Of a stretch of 64,000 nucleotides of DNA, positions 52,428-60,612 are shown piece after piece. Position 1 is the stretch's first letter. The number at the start of each line of letters is the position of its first letter. Origin of the DNA: DATFDN01 sp035685165 (GTDB taxonomy: Bacteria; Pseudomonadota; Alphaproteobacteria; Acetobacterales; Acetobacteraceae); assembly GCA_035685165.1 (NCBI GenBank), contig DASRBI010000009.1, forward strand, positions 186,001-250,000, in the 5' to 3' direction. The translations under genes were made by a program, and so were the position numbers. The notes beneath the pieces were generated by a model. That model saw nothing but the letters and a program-made list of their open reading frames with translations, was not told where the DNA came from and ran no database searches.

Positions 52428-52706
52428 GCGTGCGGATACCGGACCGTGCGACGCTTCGCACCGTCACCGTGAGCTCCCGACATGCGCCGGCCATACTGGC
52501 CAGCCAACGCCCGACCCATTCGTGCGAATGATTGGCGGTCAGCTTCCATCGTTATGGACAGGCTTGAGAGAAAAATCCGATCCCTGAACTAGGAACTTGA
52601 CCGCGCACGACGCTGCAACACGTGAGCGCATCGCAACGCAGCGCCTGTGGCGCGTAGGGGGCGGCGCTGGCGCGTGTGCTGGCAAGGACGCTGTTGGTGG
52701 CCGGTG

Positions 52707-53003
52707 TCATATCCGCTTCCCATCGCGGAACACCGCGCGGAACGGGACGATCTCAGTCGATGCGAAGAGCCCCGCGGCAACGAACGGGTCGGCCGCCGCA
52801 AGCCGCTCCACCTCTTCGAGACTGTCGGCCTCGACGAACAGGATCGAGCCGATCTGCCGCCCCTCGCCCGCCGCCTCCACCAGCGCGCCGCCGTAGGCGA
52901 TGCGCGGCTCAACGCCCGCGAGATATTCGAGATGAACCGGCCGCGTTGCCTGGCGCAGCGCGAAGGCGCCCGCGTGGTCGCGGCGGATGATGGCGAACAA
53001 CAT
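52707..53003 (-). CDS. YciI-like protein
   Basis: The 98-residue alpha/beta barrel protein starts MLFAIIRRDHAGAFALRQATRPVHLEYL, with the Asp/His positions of the YciI fold, and continues GSILFVEADSLEEVERLAAADPFVAAGLF. YciI proteins are small dimers of unknown, perhaps dehydrochlorinase-like, activity. The 279-base gap to the GGDEF-EAL gene contains no gene I can support. Confidence 0.85.
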   Translation of the reverse strand: MLFAIIRRDHAGAFALRQATRPVHLEYLAGVEPRIAYGGALVEAAGEGRQIGSILFVEADSLEEVERLAAADPFVAAGLFASTEIVPFRAVFRDGKRI

Positions 53004-53072
53004 GCGGCGCTCCTGGCTGACCAGCGCACGAGCCTATCGGCGAAGGCTTAACAAATCACTGCGGGGCGGGGG

Positions 53073-53960
53073 TCAGCGCGTGGCGAGCAGGACCGCGCTC
53101 AGCACCAGCGCCAAGGCCGCTAGCTGCCGGCCCAGCAGCGGCTCGCCCAAGGTCGCGGCCGAGGCGAGCACGCCAATCACCGGCGTCAGCAACATGCCGA
53201 TCGCCGCCGTCCCCGCCGGCAGCCGCCGCAGGGCGCCGAACCAGGCGAGGTAGCAGACGCCGAGCGATATCACCGCAGTGTAGCCGAGCGCCGCCCACGC
53301 GTACCAAGCCATCGCCAGCAGGTGCGGCCGTTCGAACAGAAGGCCGGCCACCAGCAGCGGCGCGCATCCCAGGCCGACCTGCCAGGCCGTCGCGGCGAGC
53401 GGCGCGAGCGGCAGCTTGCGGCGTTTGGCCAGCACCGTGCCGAGCGCGAAGGCGAGAGCGGCGATGAGCGCGGCGGCGATTCCCGGCAGCTTCGCGGCGT
53501 CGCGGCCGAAGCCGTGCCGCACCAGCAGCCAGACCCCGCCGAGGCCGAGCGCGAGCGCCACCATCCGCGCCGGTCCCAGCCGCTCGCCGAGAACCGGCAA
53601 TGCCAGCAGCGCCGCCCAGACTGGCATCGTATAGGCGAGCGTCGCCGCTTCGCCGGCCGGCAGCCAGAGCATGGAGACGGTCGTGAGGCCCATCCACGCC
53701 GTGACGTTGAGCAGCGCCGCGCAGAGCAAGGGGAGCCGTGCCTGCGCGGGCACGGCAAGACCCTCGCCGCGCGCCGCGGCAAGCGCCGCCAGCCCGAACC
53801 CGGCGGCCAGCCCGGCCAGCCCGCGCGCGGTCAGCGGCGGACACTCGGTGATCAGATATTTGGTCGCCGCCCAGTTCAGTCCCCATCCGGAAGCGGTCAG
53901 CATCAGCAGGCCGACCCCGCGCAGCACCCCCCCGTTCCGCCTGCCGATCGCCAGACTCAT
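53073..53960 (-). CDS. EamA/DMT family transporter
   Basis: This 295-residue protein has ten membrane segments arranged as two EamA repeats (GVGLLMLTASGWGLNWAATKYL and GIAAALIAALAFALGTVLAKR), typical of drug/metabolite exporters. The start is ATG at 53960. The frame is open far upstream, but that part is the antisense of the TRAP gene. The cargo is unknown. Confidence 0.9.
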   Translation of the reverse strand: MSLAIGRRNGGVLRGVGLLMLTASGWGLNWAATKYLITECPPLTARGLAGLAAGFGLAALAAARGEGLAVPAQARLPLLCAALLNVTAWMGLTTVSMLWLPAGEAATLAYTMPVWAALLALPVLGERLGPARMVALALGLGGVWLLVRHGFGRDAAKLPGIAAALIAALAFALGTVLAKRRKLPLAPLAATAWQVGLGCAPLLVAGLLFERPHLLAMAWYAWAALGYTAVISLGVCYLAWFGALRRLPAGTAAIGMLLTPVIGVLASAATLGEPLLGRQLAALALVLSAVLLATR

Positions 53961-54086
53961 GGCCGCTCCGAAGATAGCGGCGAAGGGTAACGCCGAGGTT
54001 CGAAATAAATGGTTTATCAATCCACTTCGGTGAGTCTGCCGGCGGGCGCCGCCGATCCCCGGCGGCGCGTGAGGGAGCCGGCCCGC

Positions 54087-55157
54087 ATGTCCCGCCATGT
54101 TGCAACGTTTTGCATGCGCCTCTGGCTCGCCTTCTGCGTCGGATGCTTCCTGCCAGTTGCCGGCGCGGCGGGCGACGAGCCGATCCGGCTGAAGATCCTG
54201 GGCGGCCTTGCCGGCGTGAGCCAGTACGAGCGCCTGGAAAAGCCGTTCTGGGAACAGAGGATCGAACAGCTTTCCGGCGGCCGGGTGCAGGCGGAGATCC
54301 ATGCCTTCGACCGCAGCGGCCTGCCGGGGCAAGAGATGCTGCAACTGATGCGGCTCGGCGTGGTGCCGTTCGGCACCGCGCTGCTCGCGCTTGTCTCTGC
54401 CGACGAGCCGGAGCTGAACCTGGTCGACCTGCCGGCGCTCAATCCCGACATGCCGGCGCTGCGCGCGACCGTGGCCGCCTATCGCGGCCACCTCGCGGCG
54501 CTGCTCGAGCAGAAGTTTCATATCAAGCTGCTGGCGATCTACGCCTATCCGGCGCAGGTGGTTTTCTGCAAGACCGGCTTCGACGGGCTGCGCGGGCTGG
54601 CCGGGCGGCGCGTCCGCACCTCCTCGGTCGGGCAATCGGAGCTGATGAGCGCGCTCGGCGCGATCCCGGTCCTCACGCCGTTTTCCGACATCGTGCCCTC
54701 GGTGCGCGCGGGGATGGTGGACTGCGCCATCACCGGGACGATGAGCGGCAATGAGATCGGATTGTCGGGTGTGACCGCCTACATTTCGCCGATCGCGATC
54801 AGTTGGGGATTGTCGATCTTCGGCGCCAACCTCTCCGCCTGGGAGGCGATCCCCGCGGATTTGCGCGCCGTCATCCAGCGCGGCGTGGCGGAGCTCGAGC
54901 GGCAGGTGTGGGATGCCGCCGACCGCGAGACCGCCGAGGGGCTTGCCTGCGACACCGGCTCCGAGGCGTGCGGTCCTGGCCACAAGCCGGGCGCGATGAC
55001 GCTCGTGCAGCCGAGCGCCCGCGCCGAGGCGGAGCGGCGTGCGCTGCTGGTGAACGCGGTGCTGCCGAACTGGCTGCAACGCTGCGGGCCGGATTGCGCC
55101 GCCGCCTGGAACGAGACGGTCGGGCCGGGGTTCGGGATCGTGCTGAGGGCGCCGTAG
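54087..55157 (+). CDS. TRAP transporter solute-binding protein (DctP family), orphan
   Basis: This is a periplasmic binding protein of 356 residues with a signal peptide (FCMRLWLAFCVGCFLPVAGAAG). DctP blocks are WEQRIEQLSGGRVQAEIHAFDRSGLPGQEMLQLMRLGVV, GLRGLAGRRVRTSSVGQSELMSALGAIPV and GMVDCAITGTMSGNEIGL. The ATG at 54087 follows GAGGGAG. No DctQ or DctM membrane gene is adjacent. It has an unusual number of Cys near the C-terminus (DTGSEACGPG, RCGPDCAAAW) that may form disulfides. Confidence 0.88.
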   Translation: MSRHVATFCMRLWLAFCVGCFLPVAGAAGDEPIRLKILGGLAGVSQYERLEKPFWEQRIEQLSGGRVQAEIHAFDRSGLPGQEMLQLMRLGVVPFGTALLALVSADEPELNLVDLPALNPDMPALRATVAAYRGHLAALLEQKFHIKLLAIYAYPAQVVFCKTGFDGLRGLAGRRVRTSSVGQSELMSALGAIPVLTPFSDIVPSVRAGMVDCAITGTMSGNEIGLSGVTAYISPIAISWGLSIFGANLSAWEAIPADLRAVIQRGVAELERQVWDAADRETAEGLACDTGSEACGPGHKPGAMTLVQPSARAEAERRALLVNAVLPNWLQRCGPDCAAAWNETVGPGFGIVLRAP

Positions 55158-55161
55158 CGCG

Positions 55162-55692
55162 CTACGCGTCCGCCGCCGCCCGCAGCGTGTCGTCGAACAG
55201 GCGGTAGTAGGTGCGCTCGAGCCGGCGGGCGCCGCAGCTTTCGTACATCGCGCGGGCCGCCGCGTTCAGCGCATCCGTGGTCCACTCGAGCGCGGAGAAG
55301 CCCTCGCGCAGCGCGAGCCCGGCCGCGGCCTTCACCAGCGCGCGTCCGATGCCCGAGCGGCGTTCCTCGCGGGCGACGTAAAGATCGCGGATATAGAGCG
55401 AGCGCGTCAGCTCGAAGGCCGGGAAGCTCACGTTCATCACCAGCGAGCCGACCACCCGCTCGCCCCGGAAGGCCAGCAGCGTGCGCGGGTCGAACAGATG
55501 CACCGGCGCCTGGCACGCGATCCTTGCCGCATCGAGCGCCGCATCAGCGCTCACCGGCCGCCCGTAATGGCGCTGCATTTGGTCGAACAGCCGGGCCAGC
55601 GCTGCCGCATCGCGCGGCTCGGCGGCGCGGATGAGCGGCGCACCCGTTCGGCACGCCGGCGCCGGCACGGAACCCACCGACAAATCGTTCAT
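55162..55692 (-). CDS. GNAT family N-acetyltransferase
   Basis: This 176-residue enzyme has LYIRDLYVAREERRSGIGRALVKAAAGLA, the acetyl-CoA loop (Q/R-x2-G-x-G/A), and ALEWTTDALNAAARAMYESCGARR near the C-terminus. I take the ATG at 55692; a TTG four codons upstream is also in frame. The substrate is unknown. It converges on the TRAP gene, 4 bases away. Confidence 0.87.
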   Translation of the reverse strand: MNDLSVGSVPAPACRTGAPLIRAAEPRDAAALARLFDQMQRHYGRPVSADAALDAARIACQAPVHLFDPRTLLAFRGERVVGSLVMNVSFPAFELTRSLYIRDLYVAREERRSGIGRALVKAAAGLALREGFSALEWTTDALNAAARAMYESCGARRLERTYYRLFDDTLRAAADA

Positions 55693-55792
55693 ACGTTCCC
55701 CCAAAGCGATCGGCCCGCGTACCCGGGTGGTTCAGCGCGCCGGAGCGATGACGCCACAGCCTACGGGGTGTCCGTTAACGATCTGCCAAGAG

Positions 55793-57067
55793 CTATACGT
55801 CGACCGGCGCCGGCATGTCCGCCGGATCGAGAATCGCACCCTGCGCCGACAGCAGCCGGCGCACCTCGGCGGCATCCGCGCGGCCGTCGCGCGCCCAGCA
55901 GGCGGCGGCGACACCGGCCGCCTGCCCGGTTGCAAACGCCGTGCCCATCACGCGCACCGCGGCGCCCGCCTGCCGGTCGGCATCCACCGCCCGGCCGGCG
56001 GCGAACAGGTTTGCCGTGTCGGCGCTCGCCAGGCAGCGCAGCGGAATGTCGAACGTGCCACGGCCGGGCGGATAGACGAACGTGCTCGCGAACGTCGCGC
56101 GGTCGTGCCACTCCACGCCCCAGGCGCCGAGGGCGATGCAGTCGGCAAAGCGCCGGCCCTCGGTCACGTGCTGCCAACGAAGCTGGCCACGGCTCTCGAT
56201 ATGGCGGCTCTCGCGGGTGCCGAACTCCGGACCGGTGGCCACCAAATAGGCGCGCTCCCAGCCGCGCAGGCCGCGCAGGATTTCGAGATAGGTCCAGGCC
56301 TGCGCGCGCCCACTGGCCTCGGCGCGGCTCACGCTTTGCGCGTCGCGCGGGTCGTAATCCTCGCTGGCAAGATAGGTCACGACGTCGCCCGATACCGGCA
56401 GGCGCGTCACCACGCTGCGGTCCTTGCTGAGCGGTCCGATGCCGCGCGCTTTCGCCGCCTGGATTACCCGCATCACGCTATCGGCCGAAACATCCGCATC
56501 CGTCGCCACGCCGCCGAAGCGCGTGCCGAGTGTGCCGAGATTGGCCATCCCGTCATTGCCGTAGCGCACGGCGGCGCCGGCGCGGAAGGCGAGGTCGCAC
56601 TCCCCGCTCGCATCGACGAAGGCGCGGGCAGTCAGCACATGCGTGCCGCCATGATCGGCGAAGGCGAGGCTTCGCAGCAGCCCGTCCTCGCGCGCGGCGT
56701 CGCAAACGAAGGCGTGCAGCAGCACCTCCACGCCCGCCTCGCGACACACCTCATCCAGCGCGCGCTTGGCGGCCTCGGGATCGAACACCACGAACACGCC
56801 GCGATGGCGCTGCGGCGGCGTGACGGCGTTCCAGCGCCGGAGCTTGGCCAGCACCGCCTCCGCGACCCCGGCAACTGCTTGTTGGGGACGCTCGGCGAGC
56901 GTGTAGAGCCCGCAATAGGTCAGCACGTTCCGCATCGTGCCGGCGCCGCCGAGGCAGCCCGCCGCCTCCACCAGCGCCACGCGCCCGCCGGCCTGCGCCG
57001 CCCCCACCGCGGCACCCACGCCGGCCGCGCCGCCGCCCGCCACCAACACGTCGAACGAGCGATTCAT
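55793..57067 (-). CDS. FAD-dependent oxidoreductase (FAD_oxidored family)
   Basis: This 424-residue protein has the FAD fold DVLVAGGGAAGVGAAVGAAQAGGRVALVE, then GGAGTMRNVLTYCGLYTL and a C-terminal AGRAVDADRQAGAAVRVMGTAFATGQAAGVAA, the pattern of the FAD-dependent oxidoreductase family PF12831. The start is ATG at 57067; an earlier in-frame start at 57085 adds six residues. It lies 27 bases after the FkbM gene, same direction, so it may belong to the modification locus. Substrate unknown. Confidence 0.87.
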   Translation of the reverse strand: MNRSFDVLVAGGGAAGVGAAVGAAQAGGRVALVEAAGCLGGAGTMRNVLTYCGLYTLAERPQQAVAGVAEAVLAKLRRWNAVTPPQRHRGVFVVFDPEAAKRALDEVCREAGVEVLLHAFVCDAAREDGLLRSLAFADHGGTHVLTARAFVDASGECDLAFRAGAAVRYGNDGMANLGTLGTRFGGVATDADVSADSVMRVIQAAKARGIGPLSKDRSVVTRLPVSGDVVTYLASEDYDPRDAQSVSRAEASGRAQAWTYLEILRGLRGWERAYLVATGPEFGTRESRHIESRGQLRWQHVTEGRRFADCIALGAWGVEWHDRATFASTFVYPPGRGTFDIPLRCLASADTANLFAAGRAVDADRQAGAAVRVMGTAFATGQAAGVAAACWARDGRADAAEVRRLLSAQGAILDPADMPAPVDV

Positions 57068-57094
57068 CGCCGCGCCCGGCGCCATGATCCGGGC

Positions 57095-57829
57095 TCAGCC
57101 GCGCGCATATACCTTGTCGTTGCGTCCGCAAAGGTAGGAATAGCCGCGCGCGCGCAGCTCGGCGTCGATCGGCGCGCCGCGCCTGAGATCGTCCTCGAAC
57201 ACGACATAGGCGGGCGGATGCTCCCAGTCGATGCCGCGGATCACCTCCAGCTCGAAGCCCTGGACGTCGATCACGACCAGCAGGTTCGCATGGTCCCGCG
57301 CCAGCGGCAGATCGCCAAGCCGCACGATCGCCACCTCCACCGAGCGGATCGCGGCATGATAGCGCGCGATGTTCTTGACATAGGTCTCGCCGCGGAAGCG
57401 GTTCTGCTCGATCCAGTAGGCGATCACGTCGCGGTCGAAACTGCCCTGCCCGTGCGCCCAGTCGTTCGCCGGGCCATCGCCGTTCATCTCGTCGGCAATA
57501 GCGGGGTCGATATAGTAAAGGGGCGCGCTGCCCGGCGCGGCGCCGCAGGCGGCGTTCAGCACCGCGATGTCCGGCCGCTCCGAGTAAAGCGCCTTCAGCC
57601 GCTCGAAATAGAACGGCACGGGCTCGATCAGCAACGCCCGCAAAGCCTCGGGCGCGGCGCGCGCGAGAAAGCGCCGCAGCGGATCGCACATCACACCGTC
57701 GTTCGCACCGACCTGGATCAGACGCTTCGGCCCGGGCGCGCCGAAATAGGCTTCGTAGAACTGCCCCGCGGAATTCGATGCGCCGATGCCGCGCAGGGGT
57801 TTCCCGGGAACTTCCAATCGCACGACCAC
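57095..57829 (-). CDS. FkbM family methyltransferase
   Basis: This SAM-dependent O-methyltransferase-like protein has about 244 residues. It has GQFYEAYFG, LIQVGANDGVMCDPLRRFL (SAM loop), LLIEPVPFYFERLKALY, and LLVVIDVQGFELEVIRGIDW with the family's DxxG(xE) motif. I place the start at a GTG at 57829; the frame is open to a TTG at 57913, which would overlap the OGT fusion by 28 bases. FkbM enzymes methylate sugars or antibiotic hydroxyls, so a glycan made by the neighbouring OGT is a reasonable target. Confidence 0.85.
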   Translation of the reverse strand: MVVRLEVPGKPLRGIGASNSAGQFYEAYFGAPGPKRLIQVGANDGVMCDPLRRFLARAAPEALRALLIEPVPFYFERLKALYSERPDIAVLNAACGAAPGSAPLYYIDPAIADEMNGDGPANDWAHGQGSFDRDVIAYWIEQNRFRGETYVKNIARYHAAIRSVEVAIVRLGDLPLARDHANLLVVIDVQGFELEVIRGIDWEHPPAYVVFEDDLRRGAPIDAELRARGYSYLCGRNDKVYARG

Positions 57830-57885
57830 CCTGCCCTCGCGTGCAGCGACCGCTTCAGGATACCGGGCCGCCCGCCGAGCGGCAA

Positions 57886-60603
57886 TCAATCGCCGCGCGC
57901 GGACTGGACGCAAATATCGGCAGGTGGCAGCCCTGCCGCGTGCCGCTCAAGCATCGCCGTGAACGCCGTCTCGAGCGCGCGCGTGTAGGAAGCGGTGTCG
58001 AACAGCGGCGCGCGATGCCGGTTCCGGGCCAGCTTCGCCTTGACCCCCGCCAGCCGGCCGGGCTCGCGCGCCAGCGCGAGCGCCAGCGCCTCGTACTCGG
58101 CGAGCGAGGTCGCGACCAGCTCCGGCAGATCGAGCGCGCGCAAGAGGCTCGCCGCGACGCGGCCACCGAACGTTGCGCCGAGGCAGGTGAGCACCGGCAG
58201 CCCGGCCCAGAGCGCATCGCTAGCCGTGGCGTGGGCATTGGTCGGCAGCGTGTCGAGAAAGAGATCGGCCAGATGATGCCGGGCCAGATGCTCGTCGGCT
58301 GGGAGGGTGCCGGCGAACACCAGCCGGTCGGGCTCGACATGCCGCGCCGCCGCCTCGCGGCGCAAATTGCGGATGGTATACGGCTCCTCGCTGAGCAGCC
58401 ACAGCACGCTGCCCGGGACGCCATCCAGGAGCCGCATCCAAACGTCGAACACCGGGGGCGCAATCTTGTAGGCGTTGTTGAAGCAGCAGAACACGAAGCC
58501 CGCCTCCGGCAAGCCGGCATCTCTCCGCCGCATCGGGCTCGCCTCCGGCAGATAGCGCCGGTCATCGTTGCATTGATAGGAATGCGGCATGTAGACGATC
58601 TTTTCGGTATAGCAGCGCGCGTTTGCGGGCGGGATCACGGTGCGGTCGGCGATGATGTAGTCGTGAAAGTCCGAGCCCGTGCTACCCGCGTTGCCGACAT
58701 GGATCACCTGCACCGGCGCCGGTCGCCGGGCCAGGATTCCCATCCGCCCGGCGCCCGCATGGCCGTTGAGGTCGACCGCGATGTCGATTTCCAACGCGCG
58801 GATACGCTGCGCGGCTTCCTCGTCGCTAAGCGAATGCGCCTCCAGCACCCGGGCGCAGGCCGCTACGATGCGGCGGCGGATCGCGCTGTCGCGCGCCGGG
58901 CCGAGCGAAACCGCCGTCACCTCGAAGCGCGCCCGGTCGTGCTGTTCCAGAACCCCGACCAACAGCCTTGCCGTGGGATGGTCGTGAAACTCGGCGGACA
59001 TGTAGCCGAGGCGGATCCGCTCGTGGCGGTAAATGCCGCCGTTGCGCAACGGGAGCGGCGCGGCCTTCAGCGTCCGCGCCCACAGCTGGGCAACGCGCAG
59101 ATTGTCCGCCTCTGAGTTGCTGATCGCCCGCTGATTGAAGGGTGTGACGAGCAAGGTTCCCACCCGCAGGGCCTCGATCACCGCGCGCTCATCCTCGGCG
59201 CGCCGGTGCCAGTCGCAGCAGGCGAGCCGCGCCCGGATACCGATCCTGAGCGCCGTCCTGTCTCCCGGCCGGAGGGCGAGCGCCCGCTCGCTCGCCTCCG
59301 CCGCCTCCTGGTAGCGGCGGCCGGCGGAGAGAAACCCTGCGCGGCGCAGCCATCCGTCCGCATCGGTCGGCTCGCTTGCCAGCACGTCGTCGGCATCCCG
59401 CCCCAGCGCGCGCCGGCCGCGCCATGTCCGCAACAAGGGCAGCAGCGCGGCTTCCTGGGCGATCTTGAGCGGCACGTAGGCGTAAAGGCCGCAAACGAAA
59501 TCCGGCAACGGGACGCGCGCGACATGGGCAGGCGCCGGCAGCAGCAGGAAGCGCAGCGCGCAAGCGGCGCGCGCTGGCGCGCCGTCGTGCAGCCGAACCC
59601 AGAAGCGAGCGCGGCTCCGCGCCGTGGAGCGCCGCGCGGCCAGGCCACCCCGCCATGCCGCGGAAACCTCCTCGGCGAGCAAGCCGACGGACCGGTCCGC
59701 GCGTTCCGCCGCCAGCACCGCCTCGGGCACCGGCGCATCGAAATTCCGCCGCGCCAGCGCGAGCGCGGTCAGCGTCGGCCGTGCCGTGCCTTCCTGTCGC
59801 GCGCGCGCCAGGACCGAAGGCCAGTCAAGAGCCGGATGCGCGGCGATGAAGGCGGCCACATCGCACACGGCGCCGAGGTTCCACGGCGGATCGCCCTCGC
59901 CCGGGAGGGCCAGCACGCGCACCGTGTCCTCCGCCGCGAGGGCGAGCACGCTCGTCCCCCGCAGCCCGATGCGGGTAGCTCGTCGCCGCATGGCGGCATG
60001 GTCGATGGCGAAACCGGCGGCGAGCGGCGTGAGACGTGAGACAAGATCGAGCCGGCTGGCGTCGCGGTTCCAGACGAGACTTTCGTAGCCCTGAAGCCGG
60101 CGGATCAGATCGAGCTGGGCCGCGCGCAAATGCCGGCGGCGGCGGTATCCGAGCCGTTCCAGCGCCGCGATCGCCCCCGCCATGTCCGGCTCGCCCACAA
60201 GCAGGCGCACGTGCCCGAGGGCGCGAAACCCGGGATCGCCATAGACCCCGGCGATGAAATCCGGTCGCGGCAGCGGGATCGCGCCGATCCCGGCCTGCTC
60301 CAGCGCAGCGAGCACAGCGCCAAGCTGCGCCGCCCGCGCGAGGTTCGTCCTGCTCGTTTCCGCGCGGACCGTATCGAACGCATCTTCGAGCTCGGCCGGC
60401 AGCAAGTCGGGCGCCGCCACCGCCAAACTGGCGCCCGCCATGCCGGCGAGGCCGCTCTCCGCGGCCAGGCGCGCGAACTCCGTCCAGTCGATGCCGCCGG
60501 CCAGCAGGCCGCGGATCGCGGCGCGTTCGCTCTCGCCCATCCTGGTGCGCGCACAGAGCAGCAGAAGCGCAAGCTCGCGCGGCACATCTGTCTCATGCGC
60601 CAT
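57886..60603 (-). CDS. Nucleotidyltransferase-like domain fused to O-GlcNAc-transferase-type domain
   Basis: This 905-residue protein has two parts. Residues 1-about 300 follow the NTP_transf_5 pattern (RELALLLLCARTRM, DWTEFARLAAESGLAGM, AALEQAGIGAIPLP, YGDPGFRALG, LEALGY-like ALERLGYRRRRHL). Its two hallmark motifs are lost: the usual LKG(P/A) is PRP at 112-114, and GDLDLLV is GHVRLLV at 130-136, removing both metal-binding Asp. Residues about 395-490 are TPR-like. Residues about 520-905 are a GT41 catalytic half (IRLGYMSAEFHDHPTARLL, DLNGHAGAGRMGILARRPAPVQV, DYIIADRTVIPP, YMPHSYQCND, FCCFNNAYKIAP, DTLPTNAHATASDALWAGLP). It probably glycosylates Ser or Thr of a protein or peptide. The TPR array is much shorter than in usual OGTs. 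Confidence 0.88.
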   Translation of the reverse strand: MAHETDVPRELALLLLCARTRMGESERAAIRGLLAGGIDWTEFARLAAESGLAGMAGASLAVAAPDLLPAELEDAFDTVRAETSRTNLARAAQLGAVLAALEQAGIGAIPLPRPDFIAGVYGDPGFRALGHVRLLVGEPDMAGAIAALERLGYRRRRHLRAAQLDLIRRLQGYESLVWNRDASRLDLVSRLTPLAAGFAIDHAAMRRRATRIGLRGTSVLALAAEDTVRVLALPGEGDPPWNLGAVCDVAAFIAAHPALDWPSVLARARQEGTARPTLTALALARRNFDAPVPEAVLAAERADRSVGLLAEEVSAAWRGGLAARRSTARSRARFWVRLHDGAPARAACALRFLLLPAPAHVARVPLPDFVCGLYAYVPLKIAQEAALLPLLRTWRGRRALGRDADDVLASEPTDADGWLRRAGFLSAGRRYQEAAEASERALALRPGDRTALRIGIRARLACCDWHRRAEDERAVIEALRVGTLLVTPFNQRAISNSEADNLRVAQLWARTLKAAPLPLRNGGIYRHERIRLGYMSAEFHDHPTARLLVGVLEQHDRARFEVTAVSLGPARDSAIRRRIVAACARVLEAHSLSDEEAAQRIRALEIDIAVDLNGHAGAGRMGILARRPAPVQVIHVGNAGSTGSDFHDYIIADRTVIPPANARCYTEKIVYMPHSYQCNDDRRYLPEASPMRRRDAGLPEAGFVFCCFNNAYKIAPPVFDVWMRLLDGVPGSVLWLLSEEPYTIRNLRREAAARHVEPDRLVFAGTLPADEHLARHHLADLFLDTLPTNAHATASDALWAGLPVLTCLGATFGGRVAASLLRALDLPELVATSLAEYEALALALAREPGRLAGVKAKLARNRHRAPLFDTASYTRALETAFTAMLERHAAGLPPADICVQSARGD

Positions 60604-60612
60604 GGCACGGCA

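Noticed and set aside
53961..55079. Upstream extension of the EamA gene giving 668 residues
   Set aside because: The extra N-terminal part is antisense to the TRAP gene and has no similarity pattern; the transporter starts at 53960.
57886..57913. FkbM start at the TTG at 57913
   Set aside because: It needs a 28-base overlap with the OGT fusion and an Arg-rich lead; the GTG at 57829 fits family length better, though this is not certain.
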